The notes: generated by a model from the sequence alone, not told the origin. Counted from the first letter of the stretch, positions 7,755 to 16,378 are shown. The stretch: 64,000 nt of DNA from Actinokineospora auranticolor (GCF_002934265.1 NZ_PTIX01000001.1:496001-560000), one strand, 5' to 3'. Numbers and translations are program-made.

Positions 7755-10612
7755 GTGCCGGGCGGGAGCCCACCGCGTCCCCGCGCCCCGCCGCCGCCCC
7801 GGACCGGGTGTGGTGGGTGTACGCCATGATCGTCCTGGCGGCCGCCGCGACGGGTCTCGGGGCCGCGGGCGCGTTCGCCACCACGCTCGGCTTCGGCGGA
7901 CCCACCCGCGCCGTGGTCGACTGCTTCGCCGCGCGGGGCTTCTCGGTCGCCGACGAGGCGGGCTTCCCCGGGGCGGTCGGCGAGGCCGTCGCCGGGGCCT
8001 GCGGCAACGACATCGAGCCCGCCCGGCTGCGGATGCTCCTCGCCGGTGTCTTCGTCCTGCCGGTCGTCGCGCTGCTGCTCATGACCGCGAGCGGCCTGCT
8101 CGTCCGGTGGCAGCTGCGCCCGTCCCGGGTCGCCGTGCCCGCCGCGGTGCGGGAGGGGCTGACCGCGCGGTTCGCCGAGCTGTGCGACAGCCAGGGCCTG
8201 ACCGGCCGCCACCGCCCGCTGCTCGTGGTCGCGCCACCCACCACCGGGGTCCGGGACGCGTTCACCACCGCCCTGCCCGGTACCCGGCACCGGGTGGTGG
8301 TCCCGCTCGGGCTCGCCCACGCCGACCGCGCCGCGTTCGACACCGTGGTCCTGCACGAGATCGGGCACGTCCGGGCCCGGGACGTGCGGTGGGCCTCGGC
8401 GGCCTGGTGGGTCGGCTGGCTCGTGGTGCCCGCGCTGCTCGTCGGCCTGCTGCCCGTGCTCGGGCTCCCCGCCACGGCGCTGGAGCTGTTCGGCCTGTCC
8501 CTGCTCACCGCCGTGGTCGGCGCCGTCGCGCTGCTGGTGCTGCGCGCGGCCCTGCTGCGCAGGCGCGAGCTGGCCGCCGACCGCTACGCCGTCGAGGCCA
8601 CCGCCGACCCGACCCGGCTGGCCGCCCTGCTGCGGTCGCGGCGGGCGCCCACCGGTCTCCGGCGGCTGTTCGGCCACCACCCGGCACCGGCGCGCCGCCT
8701 CGGGCCGGACCCGGTGCGGCGGTGGGGCGGGTTCGTGCTCGCCGCCGCGGTCGGCGTGGTGTCGATGGCGACCACCCAGTCCCTGTACGTGCTGGCCGTG
8801 AGCGTGAACGCGGCGGACCGGACGAGCTGGCAGTCCGACCTCGGGGTGGTCGTGGGCGCCTTCGTCTGGGCCTCGGTGACCGTGCCCGCGTGGACGCGGC
8901 GGGTCGCCGCGGGCGCCCCCGGCTGGCCCGGTACCTGCGCGGGGGCGGTGGTCGGGCTCGTCGCCGGGTACTTCCTGCCGATCCCCGGCCTGCCGTACGT
9001 CGTGCCCGACCTGTACGGGTCGTACGTGGTCCCGTTGGTCGTCGCGCTCGTCGTCGGCGCGCTCGCGGTGTCCGTGTTGACCGCGGCACTCGCGACCCGG
9101 CTGGCTGTCCCCGCGCCGAGTGGGCCGCGGGATGTCCTCAGTAGACTCGGGGCGGTACTGGCCGTAGCCGTGACCCTTGCCCTGATGTGGAACGCGACCA
9201 CCTCGGGGGTGCTGGGGCTGCACATCACGGGCGACCTGCTCGGCGTGCGCACCGGGAACATCCGGAGCCACCTCACGACCGCTGGGTTCACCCGGCTGTT
9301 CGACTACGGACCGGCCTTGCTGGTACTGGGTTTGGTGCTCGTGCTCGTCCGGGGGCGCAGGCCGTGGATCGGGTGGACGACCGCGCTCATCACCGGCGTC
9401 ACGGCCGTGCTGGGTGCCGCGATCGCGACCCTGTCCTGGGAGTTGCGCGTCCAGGAAGGGCTTTCGACCGCGCGGATGAACTTCCTGCTGTACCAGCGGT
9501 GGTGGATCTGCGGTATCGCCGGGCTGGTCGCCGTCATCGGGGTCGCCCTCGCCCGGCGGCGGGTGCTGCGCGAGTTGCCCGTCGCTGTCCTGTGTGGACT
9601 TGTCAGTGCGGCGGTCGCGGGTGGCGCGCAGCACCTGCTCGTGCTCAACCTCAGCGGTTACGGCAAGCACGCCTATGTCCTGGACCACGTGATGCGTGGC
9701 CCGCTGTGGCCGACACTGGTCGCCGCCGTGGTGGCGCTCCCGCTGCTCCTGCCCGTCGCGGCCGCCCTGGCGCGGTGGGTTTCCCGGCGTGGACCGGTGT
9801 TCCTCGCGGTCGGCGTCGCCGCGCTGGTGGTCGTGCTCACCGGGCTCCTCCTCGACGGCAGGCTCTCCCGGGTCACCATCAGCGAGGGGGACGGCGAGGT
9901 GAGCATGGCGGAGTTGTTCCTCGCCAAGCAGTCGTCGAGCGCCGCGCCGTACACCGTCGCCAACAGCACGGCGCCGCCGACCTCCACACCGGCCGAGGCG
10001 CCGCACGGCCGCGTCCTGGACCAGGCCGGGATCGTCGCTGTGCTGGACCGGGTGCCCGCGATGTTGCCCGGCGGGGCGAAACCCGCCGACAAACCGGACT
10101 CCGGGCACACCACGGTCACCCCCGCGTCGTGCGACGCCGAGCTGGTGAAGTACGACGCGGTCAAGGACACCTTGCCGCACACCGGGGATCTCGCGCGCGC
10201 GTATGAAGTCCCCGCCGCGTCGACGCTCACCGGCATCACCGTGCTCGTCGAACTGACCTCCTACGCCGCCGAGCCGCGGCCGCTGACCGCACTCGACGCC
10301 CAGCTCGCCGCCTGCTCCCGCTTCACCATGCCCAGGAAGTCGCCGAGGGGCGGCACGCTCGACGTCCGGATGGCGCCCCAGCGGCCCACGGGCATCCGCT
10401 ACCCCGCCAACGGGTATTCCCTGGCGGTGCCCAGCAGCCAGGGGAAGACGCGTTTCACCGTCATCCAGCAGCAGCGCGTCGCGGTCGTCGGCCACAACGA
10501 GGTCGTGGTCGCCGTCAACTACGCCTACGTGAACCCGCCGCCGCAGGCCACGCTCGACCTGATCGACCGCGTGCTGACCGGCACCGTGAACGGGGTGATC
10601 GAGGCCATCTGA
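7751..10612 (+). CDS. Large membrane M48-type metalloprotease with extracytoplasmic C-terminal domain
   Basis: The 953-residue protein has a zincin active site HEIGH (His202, Glu203, His206) and a downstream ELAAD (Glu273, Asp277) supplying the third zinc ligand, as in M48/HtpX-type proteases. Many transmembrane helices flank and follow the catalytic region up to about residue 715. The last 230 residues are predicted outside the cell. They have two cysteines (PASCDAEL, LAACSRF) and a pattern resembling the sensor-like domain at the end of mycobacterial PknH. This is much longer than a standard HtpX (about 290 residues). The start overlaps the preceding stop. A membrane protease with a sensing domain is an inference from architecture. 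Confidence 0.7.
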   Translation: MSAGREPTASPRPAAAPDRVWWVYAMIVLAAAATGLGAAGAFATTLGFGGPTRAVVDCFAARGFSVADEAGFPGAVGEAVAGACGNDIEPARLRMLLAGVFVLPVVALLLMTASGLLVRWQLRPSRVAVPAAVREGLTARFAELCDSQGLTGRHRPLLVVAPPTTGVRDAFTTALPGTRHRVVVPLGLAHADRAAFDTVVLHEIGHVRARDVRWASAAWWVGWLVVPALLVGLLPVLGLPATALELFGLSLLTAVVGAVALLVLRAALLRRRELAADRYAVEATADPTRLAALLRSRRAPTGLRRLFGHHPAPARRLGPDPVRRWGGFVLAAAVGVVSMATTQSLYVLAVSVNAADRTSWQSDLGVVVGAFVWASVTVPAWTRRVAAGAPGWPGTCAGAVVGLVAGYFLPIPGLPYVVPDLYGSYVVPLVVALVVGALAVSVLTAALATRLAVPAPSGPRDVLSRLGAVLAVAVTLALMWNATTSGVLGLHITGDLLGVRTGNIRSHLTTAGFTRLFDYGPALLVLGLVLVLVRGRRPWIGWTTALITGVTAVLGAAIATLSWELRVQEGLSTARMNFLLYQRWWICGIAGLVAVIGVALARRRVLRELPVAVLCGLVSAAVAGGAQHLLVLNLSGYGKHAYVLDHVMRGPLWPTLVAAVVALPLLLPVAAALARWVSRRGPVFLAVGVAALVVVLTGLLLDGRLSRVTISEGDGEVSMAELFLAKQSSSAAPYTVANSTAPPTSTPAEAPHGRVLDQAGIVAVLDRVPAMLPGGAKPADKPDSGHTTVTPASCDAELVKYDAVKDTLPHTGDLARAYEVPAASTLTGITVLVELTSYAAEPRPLTALDAQLAACSRFTMPRKSPRGGTLDVRMAPQRPTGIRYPANGYSLAVPSSQGKTRFTVIQQQRVAVVGHNEVVVAVNYAYVNPPPQATLDLIDRVLTGTVNGVIEAI

Positions 10613-10670
10613 TCGGCCGGTCCACAGTGGTGTTCCCGTGCTACCTTGGGTTCCGGCCGCCTCGGCGGCC

Positions 10671-10710
10671 CCGGACGAGCGCGTCGTACCCGGTTACGCC
10701 AAGACGACGC
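10671..10710 (+). ncRNA. Guanidine-III (ykkC-III) riboswitch
   Basis: The 40-base element matches the guanidine-III consensus: CCGGACGAG, then CGTACCCGGT, then CAAGACG. Stem P1 can form between GCGTCGT (10681-10687) and ACGACGC (10704-10710). The pseudoknot pairs CCGG at 10671-10674 with CCGG at 10689-10692. It lies 25 bases before the GGAGG ribosome-binding site of the SMR exporter, consistent with translational control by free guanidinium. Confidence 0.9.
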
Positions 10711-10744
10711 AGTGATGTGGTCGACCATTGCTGCGGAGGTTGTC

Positions 10745-11059
10745 ATGGCTTGGGTTGTGCTCGTGGTCTCGGGTCTGTTCGAGACGGTGTGGGCGGTGGC
10801 ACTCGGTGCCTCGCGGGGGTTTTCCCGGTTGGTGCCGTCGGTGGTGTTCGCCGTCGCGCTGGTGGTGAGCATGTCGGGACTCGCGTACGCGCTGCGCGCG
10901 GTGCCGGTGGGCACCGGGTACGCGGTGTGGGTCGGCATCGGCGCGGTCGGCACCGCCGTCTACGGCATGGTCGCGCTGGCCGAACCGGTCGCGGTGGGCC
11001 GGGTGCTCTGCCTGGTGCTGATCGTCGCGGGCGTCGTCGGGCTGAAGGTGTTGCACTGA
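10745..11059 (+). CDS. gdx: Guanidinium exporter, SMR family Gdx/SugE type
   Basis: This 104-residue four-helix protein is a small multidrug resistance family member of the Gdx (formerly SugE) subtype. It carries the essential membrane glutamate in GLFETVWAVAL (Glu13) and the Gdx-like GTGYAVWVGIGAVGTA segment. Gdx exchanges guanidinium for protons across the membrane as an antiparallel dimer. A GGAGG site precedes ATG 10745. The guanidine-III riboswitch directly upstream supports the substrate assignment independently of the protein sequence. Confidence 0.92.
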   Translation: MAWVVLVVSGLFETVWAVALGASRGFSRLVPSVVFAVALVVSMSGLAYALRAVPVGTGYAVWVGIGAVGTAVYGMVALAEPVAVGRVLCLVLIVAGVVGLKVLH

Positions 11060-11195
11060 GCGGGAATCGCCCGCTCGATCGTGAAGGTTCTTCGCGCCGC
11101 GGTGGACAATTGCTCGACAGCGGCACTTCCGCGCTTTCGCCCGCTGGACCGGCGTAGTGGCGTGTGCCAAGGTTGGGGTCGGCGGTGGGAGGCGG

Positions 11196-11921
11196 ATGCT
11201 GGTGTCCTGGCGGTCAGCTCAGCCGCCGTGGGCGGGGGCACGGGGGCGGTCGTGGGCGGTGCGCGACCGCGCGGTCCGGGTGTCGTACGCGGCGTTCCTG
11301 CGGATCCCCGACGACGGTTGCTATGTGTTGGTCCACAACCGTTCCCGCCCCGGGGCCTACGGTCCGCCGGGCGGGGTGTTCAAGTTCTTCGAACCCGGCG
11401 CTCGGGTGCTGGACCAGCTGGGCTTCCGCCCGGAACGCCCGGCGGCGCGCGGCGCGGGCACCCGGTCGGACGTGCGGGGCCTGCTGCCGCGCCGGTCGCT
11501 GCGGGGGTTCCGGGCGTGGTTCGACAGCGGGACCTACCGCGAGGACGCTGTCGAGTGCCTGAACCGGGAGCTCGGCGAGGCGCTGGCCGAGTCGGGGTTC
11601 GCGCACGTGGCGTCCGACCTCGGCGGGTCCGCGTTCCGGCCGGTGCGCACGGTCGTCGAGGGGCCGTACGCGGTGCCCGGGGTGTCGTGGTGGCAGGTCC
11701 GCCGCTTCGAGATCCACGAGCTGGTCGCGACGACGGCCGCGGCGGCCCGGCTGCGGCACCGGGTGTTGGAACTGGCCGCCGACCCGGCGGTGCCTTCGGT
11801 GATCGGAGCCACCACCGAGGACATCATCCACGGCCGCTGCGGACCGGCCCTGGTCGCGCCGCCCACCGCGTACCTGATCGGCGACCGCAGGCTGCACCCG
11901 GACCTACCCCCGCTGCGGTGA
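11196..11921 (+). CDS. SMODS-associated NUDIX-domain protein (Sa_NUDIX-like)
   Basis: The roughly 241-residue protein contains RVSYAAFLRI, YGPPGGVFKFFE and a later glutamate-rich helix ECLNRELGEAL, which fit the NUDIX variant found next to CD-NTase (SMODS) genes. Those proteins are proposed to bind or hydrolyse nucleotide signals. No CD-NTase or effector gene is visible within several kilobases, so this copy is an orphan. ATG 11196 is chosen for the GGGAGG just upstream; an in-frame GTG at 11157 is the alternative. Family assignment is from motif recall and is moderate. Confidence 0.6.
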   Translation: MLVSWRSAQPPWAGARGRSWAVRDRAVRVSYAAFLRIPDDGCYVLVHNRSRPGAYGPPGGVFKFFEPGARVLDQLGFRPERPAARGAGTRSDVRGLLPRRSLRGFRAWFDSGTYREDAVECLNRELGEALAESGFAHVASDLGGSAFRPVRTVVEGPYAVPGVSWWQVRRFEIHELVATTAAAARLRHRVLELAADPAVPSVIGATTEDIIHGRCGPALVAPPTAYLIGDRRLHPDLPPLR

Positions 11922-11952
11922 TCGACCCGCGCCGGGGTGTTAGCTTGCCGCC

Positions 11953-12591
11953 ATGGCGGATCAAGCACAGGGCGCGGTGCTGGTGGAGCGGGTGATCGAG
12001 GCGGTCCGGGTGAACCCCACCCGCTCGATGCTGAGCTACGCGCGCGAACCGTGGGTCGAGGGCACCCCCACCCCGATGTCGGCGGAGGCGCTGGCGGCGG
12101 CCCGGTTCCCGTCCGGGCGCCCGCTGTCCCCGAGCCTGAAGGCGTGGCTCGCCTACGACACCAGCCTGCTGGCCCGCCACGGCTGGTTCGCCGCCGACGG
12201 CACCTTCGCCCCGCGCCCCATCGACCGGTTGGTCGGTGCCGAGTTCGGCGACCCGTGGGCACCCGAGTTCGCGCCGCTGAACGACGCGCTGCCCGAGGTG
12301 TTCCTGCTCCCCGGTGGCTCCGACTCGCGCCGCGTGCTGGCCGTCGGCGAACCCGACGACCTCGGCGAGTACCCGATCCTCGCGCTGGACTTCGACGACC
12401 TGCCGTACCTGGGGCTCATGTACCCGGGTTTCGACGTCTACCTGGCGCACACCGCGGGCCTGCTCGACATCAACTTCGAGACCTACACCGACCTGACCGA
12501 GGACGACGCCTACCACTCCCGGTTCAAGCAGCACGCCGCGCACTACCTCAACGGCGAGCGCGAGACCCAGTTCCCGTTCCCCTGGTCCTGA
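11953..12591 (+). CDS. Uncharacterised soluble protein
   Basis: The 212-residue acidic protein has no signal peptide or membrane helix. Distinct segments are SPSLKAWLAYDTSLL, YPILALDFDDLPYLGLMYPGFDVYLAH and a Phe/Pro-rich C-terminus (TQFPFPW). The overall pattern is loosely like SMI1/KNR4-type immunity proteins, but I cannot assign it. It begins 31 bases after the NUDIX gene, so the two may form an operon. Confidence 0.6.
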   Translation: MADQAQGAVLVERVIEAVRVNPTRSMLSYAREPWVEGTPTPMSAEALAAARFPSGRPLSPSLKAWLAYDTSLLARHGWFAADGTFAPRPIDRLVGAEFGDPWAPEFAPLNDALPEVFLLPGGSDSRRVLAVGEPDDLGEYPILALDFDDLPYLGLMYPGFDVYLAHTAGLLDINFETYTDLTEDDAYHSRFKQHAAHYLNGERETQFPFPWS

Positions 12592-12604
12592 TGCTCCTGA
12601 GCGG

Positions 12605-13042
12605 CTATCCGCCCAGGTCGAGCAGCAGGTCGTCGAGCGCCCGCACCGCGCTGTCGGCCGCGTTCACCGACCCGCCGCACGAACTCGCCGACCGCAGCAC
12701 CCGGTCGACGGCCACCGCGTGGGTCAGGGTCGGGCCGTCCGCCGCCGCGCACACCCCGGTCCCGCCTTCGGGTAGCCGCGACGCCGCGACCGCCGACCTC
12801 AGGTCCAGCAGGCGCGGTTCCGGCAACGTGCCCGTCCACATCTCCGAGGTGGTGCGGATGCGCCGCCACCGGCCGCCCGCGTCGACCGCCAGCAACTCCC
12901 CGCACGGCTCGCCCTGGCACAGTCCGCCGTTGACGCGCACCGAGGCCAGGAAGCCCGTCGCGGGAGGTGGGCTTTTCGGGGTGGGAGCGGCGGTGGCGCA
13001 CCCGGCGACCGCCAGCAGCAGAAACGCAACACCCATTCGCAT
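12605..13042 (-). CDS. Small lipoprotein
   Basis: The 145-residue product starts MRMGVAFLLLAVAGC, a lipoprotein signal with lipobox LAVAGC and the acylated cysteine at residue 15. The mature part has four further cysteines (LCQGEPC, GVCAAAD, SSCGG), suggesting two disulfides, and I do not recognise the fold. GGAGG lies nine bases before ATG 13042. It lies just downstream of another envelope gene on the same strand. Confidence 0.7.
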   Translation of the reverse strand: MRMGVAFLLLAVAGCATAAPTPKSPPPATGFLASVRVNGGLCQGEPCGELLAVDAGGRWRRIRTTSEMWTGTLPEPRLLDLRSAVAASRLPEGGTGVCAAADGPTLTHAVAVDRVLRSASSCGGSVNAADSAVRALDDLLLDLGG

Positions 13043-13127
13043 TCCCCCCACCTCCAGCCGGAGGTCGGACAGGCGGTGGGCGGCGTTGTGCGGATCCCGG
13101 GACGTGCCCGAAACCCGCGTCGCGGTG

Positions 13128-13724
13128 TCAGCAGGTCGAGGAACTGGCCAACTGCTCGGGCTCGCCCGTGGACTGGTCGACGTCAACCACCACCGGCGGC
13201 TCGTTGTGCCACACGGCCACCCGCACGCGGTGTGGCCCGACCCAGTCGACGGCGAGGCTGCCGCCGAGGTCTTCGAAGACGCAGCCGAGGTCCCACTCGC
13301 GCGCCACCAAGCCGTGGCCGTGGCGCACGCGGAGGGAGTAGTTGTGGTCGAACAGCCCGCCCGCCATGCCGGGCTGGACGATCACCTCGTGGTCGCCGGT
13401 GGGCGAGGGATACCGCGCGACCACGTCGTCGTCGCCCGCGCCGGCGCCGAAAATGAAGGCCACGCCCGCCCACAGCACGGCGAACACCACCAGCACCGCG
13501 GTCGTGAACAGCCGCCAGGCCCCGCTCCGGATGGCGAGGAAACAGGTGAACGCGATCAGCAGGATGAACAGCGTGCCGAGCAGACCGGGGAGGCGCAGGT
13601 ACCGGAACACCAGGAGGTGGCCGGGTTCGACCACGCTCACCACGAGCAACACCGACACCGGCACGGCACCCGAGGCGGGCCACCCCCACCACCGGCGCCG
13701 GTCGACTCGGGTCGACTCGTCCAT
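13128..13724 (-). CDS. Membrane protein with extracytoplasmic C-terminal domain
   Basis: The 198-residue protein has about three hydrophobic helices between residues 14 and 92. A roughly 100-residue C-terminal domain (ARYPSPTGDHEVIVQ to SSSTC) follows, resembling the outer domain of small actinobacterial envelope proteins. No Shine-Dalgarno sequence is visible before ATG 13724, so it may be leaderless. It probably shares a transcript with the lipoprotein gene 85 bases downstream. Function unknown. Confidence 0.65.
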   Translation of the reverse strand: MDESTRVDRRRWWGWPASGAVPVSVLLVVSVVEPGHLLVFRYLRLPGLLGTLFILLIAFTCFLAIRSGAWRLFTTAVLVVFAVLWAGVAFIFGAGAGDDDVVARYPSPTGDHEVIVQPGMAGGLFDHNYSLRVRHGHGLVAREWDLGCVFEDLGGSLAVDWVGPHRVRVAVWHNEPPVVVDVDQSTGEPEQLASSSTC

Positions 13725-13925
13725 GATCAGCCGAAGACTACGCCCGGTCCGTCCACTCGGGGAGCGCTTCGCCGCCCTGGATCCGCGGTGATCTCAGGCA
13801 CCTCCCGGCGGAGTGGCCCCGCGGTGCCCGTCGGGAAAGTTCCGGGGAGGATGTCGAGACGGCGTCGGCGGCTCCGACATGGGGGTAGCGCGCCAGAGGG
13901 GCGCGGCCACGAGGAGGACTCTCGG

Positions 13926-14528
13926 ATGAGCAAGGTGACCTGTGACATCGCGGCGTCGGTGGACGGCTACGTGGCCGGTCCGAACCAGAGCCTGGACGCG
14001 CCGCTCGGGGAGGGGGTCGAGCAGTCCCTGCACAGCTGGATGTTCGACGCGGCGGAGGACAACGCCGAGGAGATCGCCGCGATCACCGAGGCGGGTGCCT
14101 ACATCATGGGGCGGAACATGTTCGGCCCGAGTCGCGACGCGTGGGACCTGGACTGGCAGGGCTGGTGGGGTGCCGAGCCGCCGTACCACGCGCCGGTGTT
14201 CGTCCTCACCCACTACGAGCGGGAGCCGTTGAAGATGGAGGGCGGCACCACGTTCCACTTCGTCACCGACGGTATCGAGGCGGCGATGGAGCGTGCCCGC
14301 GCCGCGGCGGGGGAGCGGACCGTGGCCGTCGCGGGCGGCGCGTCGACGGTCAACCAGTACCTCGCCGCGGGCCTGATCGACGAGCTGCGCCTGCACGTCG
14401 CGCCGGTGCTGCTGGGGCAGGGCGAGCGGCTGTTCGAGGGCACCGGCCGGGTGGGCCTGACGCCGGTCTCGGTGCGGCACACGCCGCTGGTCACGCACCT
14501 GACGTACGCCGTCGAGCGGGCCGCCTAG
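13926..14528 (+). CDS. Dihydrofolate reductase family protein (RibD C-terminal-like)
   Basis: The 200-residue NADPH-binding protein has the RibD_C/DHFR fold: an N-terminal strand with DIAASVDGYVAGP, the GAYIMGRNMFG loop, the nucleotide-binding VAVAGGASTVNQYL segment and the ELRLHVAPVLLG strand. Stand-alone members are common in actinobacteria and mostly uncharacterised reductases. A GAGGAGG site lies eight bases upstream of ATG 13926. It is monocistronic, closed by a hairpin at 14532. Confidence 0.85.
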   Translation: MSKVTCDIAASVDGYVAGPNQSLDAPLGEGVEQSLHSWMFDAAEDNAEEIAAITEAGAYIMGRNMFGPSRDAWDLDWQGWWGAEPPYHAPVFVLTHYEREPLKMEGGTTFHFVTDGIEAAMERARAAAGERTVAVAGGASTVNQYLAAGLIDELRLHVAPVLLGQGERLFEGTGRVGLTPVSVRHTPLVTHLTYAVERAA

Positions 14529-14531
14529 GCT

Positions 14532-14563
14532 GGCCGCGGAAGTTCTCGGAAAAACTTCCGGCC
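14532..14563 (+). terminator. Hairpin after the RibD-like gene
   Basis: GGAAGTT and AACTTCC pair around CTCGGAAA, extended outwards by GGCC/GGCC across a two-base bulge. It starts three bases after the stop codon. Confidence 0.65.
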
Positions 14564-14566
14564 GTG

Positions 14567-14594
14567 TGTCGATCCGCGACGGTCCCCGTTCGAC
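14567..14594 (+). promoter_or_regulatory. ECF42-type promoter upstream of the DGPF gene
   Basis: TGTCGA at 14567-14572 and CGAC at 14591-14594 are separated by 18 bases. These match the published ECF42 promoter signature (TGTCGA at -35, CGA/TC at -10). It precedes the DGPF/ECF42 pair, indicating autoregulation. Confidence 0.7.
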
Positions 14595-14650
14595 CTGGGG
14601 GTGTACGCGGGCCGAGCGCCGGTCCGCCAGTCGCAGAGGGAGTCACCACC

Positions 14651-15076
14651 ATGAAGTACATGCTGATCATGCGGGCCACCGACGAGGCGTTCGCGGGCAT
14701 GGTGAACATCGACTTCGGCCAGCTGCTGGAGACCATCGGCAAGTTCAACGACGAGCTGATCCGGGCGGGCGTGCTGGTCGCCGCCGAGGGCCTGGCCGAC
14801 GCCGCCGAGGGTGTGGTGGTCGACTACTCGTCGGAGCCGCCGGTGGTCACCGACGGCCCGTACGGGGAGACCAAGGAGCTGTTCAACGGCTTCTACATCC
14901 TCAACGTGGCCTCCAAGGAGGAGGCCGTCGAGTGGGCCAGGCGGATGCCGGTCCTCGGCGCGGGCGCGGGCTTCAAGACCGAGATCCGCCGGGTCACCAC
15001 GATCGACGAGTTCCCGCAGGACAACGAGTGGATCCAGAAGGAGCGCGCCTGGCGCGAGTCCACCGGCCAGCTCTGA
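14651..15076 (+). CDS. DGPF (YCII-related) domain protein, ECF42 partner
   Basis: The 141-residue protein has the YCII-like ferredoxin fold with the signature DGPYGETKE (a DGPF-type motif) followed by NGFYILNVASKEEAVEWA. DGPF proteins are the conserved neighbours of ECF42 sigma factors and are normally part of the sigma factor's own regulon; their biochemical activity is unknown. It lies 60 bases upstream of the sigma gene behind an ECF42-like promoter, and AGGGAG precedes the ATG. Confidence 0.88.
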   Translation: MKYMLIMRATDEAFAGMVNIDFGQLLETIGKFNDELIRAGVLVAAEGLADAAEGVVVDYSSEPPVVTDGPYGETKELFNGFYILNVASKEEAVEWARRMPVLGAGAGFKTEIRRVTTIDEFPQDNEWIQKERAWRESTGQL

Positions 15077-15090
15077 TCCCCCGCCCGCCG

Positions 15091-15114
15091 GACCGGGCCC
15101 GCGGGGGCCCGGTC
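15091..15114 (+). terminator. Intercistronic stem-loop, partial terminator
   Basis: GACCGGGCCC and GGGCCCGGTC form a ten-base stem with loop GCGG between the DGPF and sigma factor genes. It may lower read-through so that the sigma factor is made at a lower level than the DGPF protein. Confidence 0.5.
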
Positions 15115-15136
15115 GGCGCGGGTTAGGGTGGGGGCG

Positions 15137-16378
15137 ATGGGTGAGCACAGCGGTCGCGCGGCGGTGGCCGCCGTGTGGCGGATCGAGTCGGCGCGGATCG
15201 TGGGCGCCCTGGCCCGGTACACCGGCGACTTCGCGCTGGCCGAGGACCTGGCGCAGGAGGCGTTGGCCGAGGCGCTGGTGACGTGGCCGCGCGAGGGCGT
15301 GCCGCGGGAGCCCGCCGGGTGGCTGCTGACCGTCGGCAGGCGCCGGGCGATCGACGTGTTCCGCCGTCGGTCCGCGTTGGACGACCGGTACGCCACCATG
15401 GCCCGCGACCTGGGCGAGGCCGTCGAGGAGTCGTGGGACCCCGAACGCATCGACGACGACGTGCTCGCGCTGATGTTCGTCTCGTGCCACCCGCTGCTGT
15501 CCCCCGAGGCCCGGGTCGCGCTGACGCTGCGTGTCGTCGGCGGTCTGACCAGTGACGAGATCGCGCGGGCGTTCCTCGTACCGACCGCGACCGTGCAGGC
15601 CCGCATCACCCGGGCGAAGAAGACCCTCGGCGCGGCGAACGTCGCCTTCGAGGTGCCCCCGTCCGAAGAGCGCGCGGGACGGCTGGGCTCGGTGCTCAGC
15701 GTCCTCTACGTGATCTTCACCGAGGGCTCGTCGCCGACCTCCGGCGAGTCCGCGATCCGCCTCGACCTGGCGGGCGAGGCGCAGCGGCTGGCCCGGGTGC
15801 TGGCCCGGCTGGTGCCGGACGAACCCGAGGTGCACGGCCTGCTGGCGCTGCTGGAGCTGACCGCCGCGAGGTTCCCCGCCCGGACGGACCCCGACGGCGA
15901 GCCCGTCCTGCTCGAAGATCAAGACCGCCGCCGCTGGGACCGGTCCGCCATCACCCGCGGTCGCGCGGCCCTGGCCCGCGCCGAGTCGATCGGCCGGGGG
16001 TTCGGCTACTACGGGTTGCAGGCCGCCATCGCCGAGTGCCACGCCGTGGCCCCCTCGGTCGCGGAGACGAAGTGGACGCGCGTCGTGGCGCTGTACGAGG
16101 CGCTGGGCACGCTGGCGCCGTCGCCGATCGTGGACCTCAACCGCGCTGTGGCGGTCTCCATGGCGCGGGGCCCGGCCGCCGCGCTCCCACTGGTGGACGC
16201 GCTGGCCGCCTCCGACGCGCTGGCCCGGTCGCACCTGCTCGCCGGGGTGCGCGCCGAACTGCTGATCCGGCTGGACCGGCGCGCGGAGGCCCGGGCGGCC
16301 TTGGCGGCGGCCATCGACCTGTGCGGCAACGACCGGGAACGCACGGTGCTCAACCGCAAGCTCGCCGACCTGGGCTGA
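15137..16378 (+). CDS. ECF42-group RNA polymerase sigma factor with C-terminal TPR-like extension
   Basis: The 413-residue protein has region 2 in the first 80 residues (ALAEDLAQEALAEAL, then the RRRAIDVFRRRS DNA-melting segment). Region 4 lies around residues 120-170 (GGLTSDEIARAF then VQARITRAKK). A roughly 220-residue helical TPR-like extension follows, typical of the ECF42 group and about twice the length of a standard ECF factor. No anti-sigma gene is adjacent, as expected for this group, whose activity is thought to be controlled through the C-terminal extension. An in-frame GTG at 15128 is an alternative start. Confidence 0.88.
   Translation: MGEHSGRAAVAAVWRIESARIVGALARYTGDFALAEDLAQEALAEALVTWPREGVPREPAGWLLTVGRRRAIDVFRRRSALDDRYATMARDLGEAVEESWDPERIDDDVLALMFVSCHPLLSPEARVALTLRVVGGLTSDEIARAFLVPTATVQARITRAKKTLGAANVAFEVPPSEERAGRLGSVLSVLYVIFTEGSSPTSGESAIRLDLAGEAQRLARVLARLVPDEPEVHGLLALLELTAARFPARTDPDGEPVLLEDQDRRRWDRSAITRGRAALARAESIGRGFGYYGLQAAIAECHAVAPSVAETKWTRVVALYEALGTLAPSPIVDLNRAVAVSMARGPAAALPLVDALAASDALARSHLLAGVRAELLIRLDRRAEARAALAAAIDLCGNDRERTVLNRKLADLG

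Noticed and set aside
7388-10495. Very long minus-strand open frame opposite the M48 protease
   Set aside because: High-GC codon periodicity keeps the antisense frame open; the plus-strand frame has the zinc motif and membrane helices.
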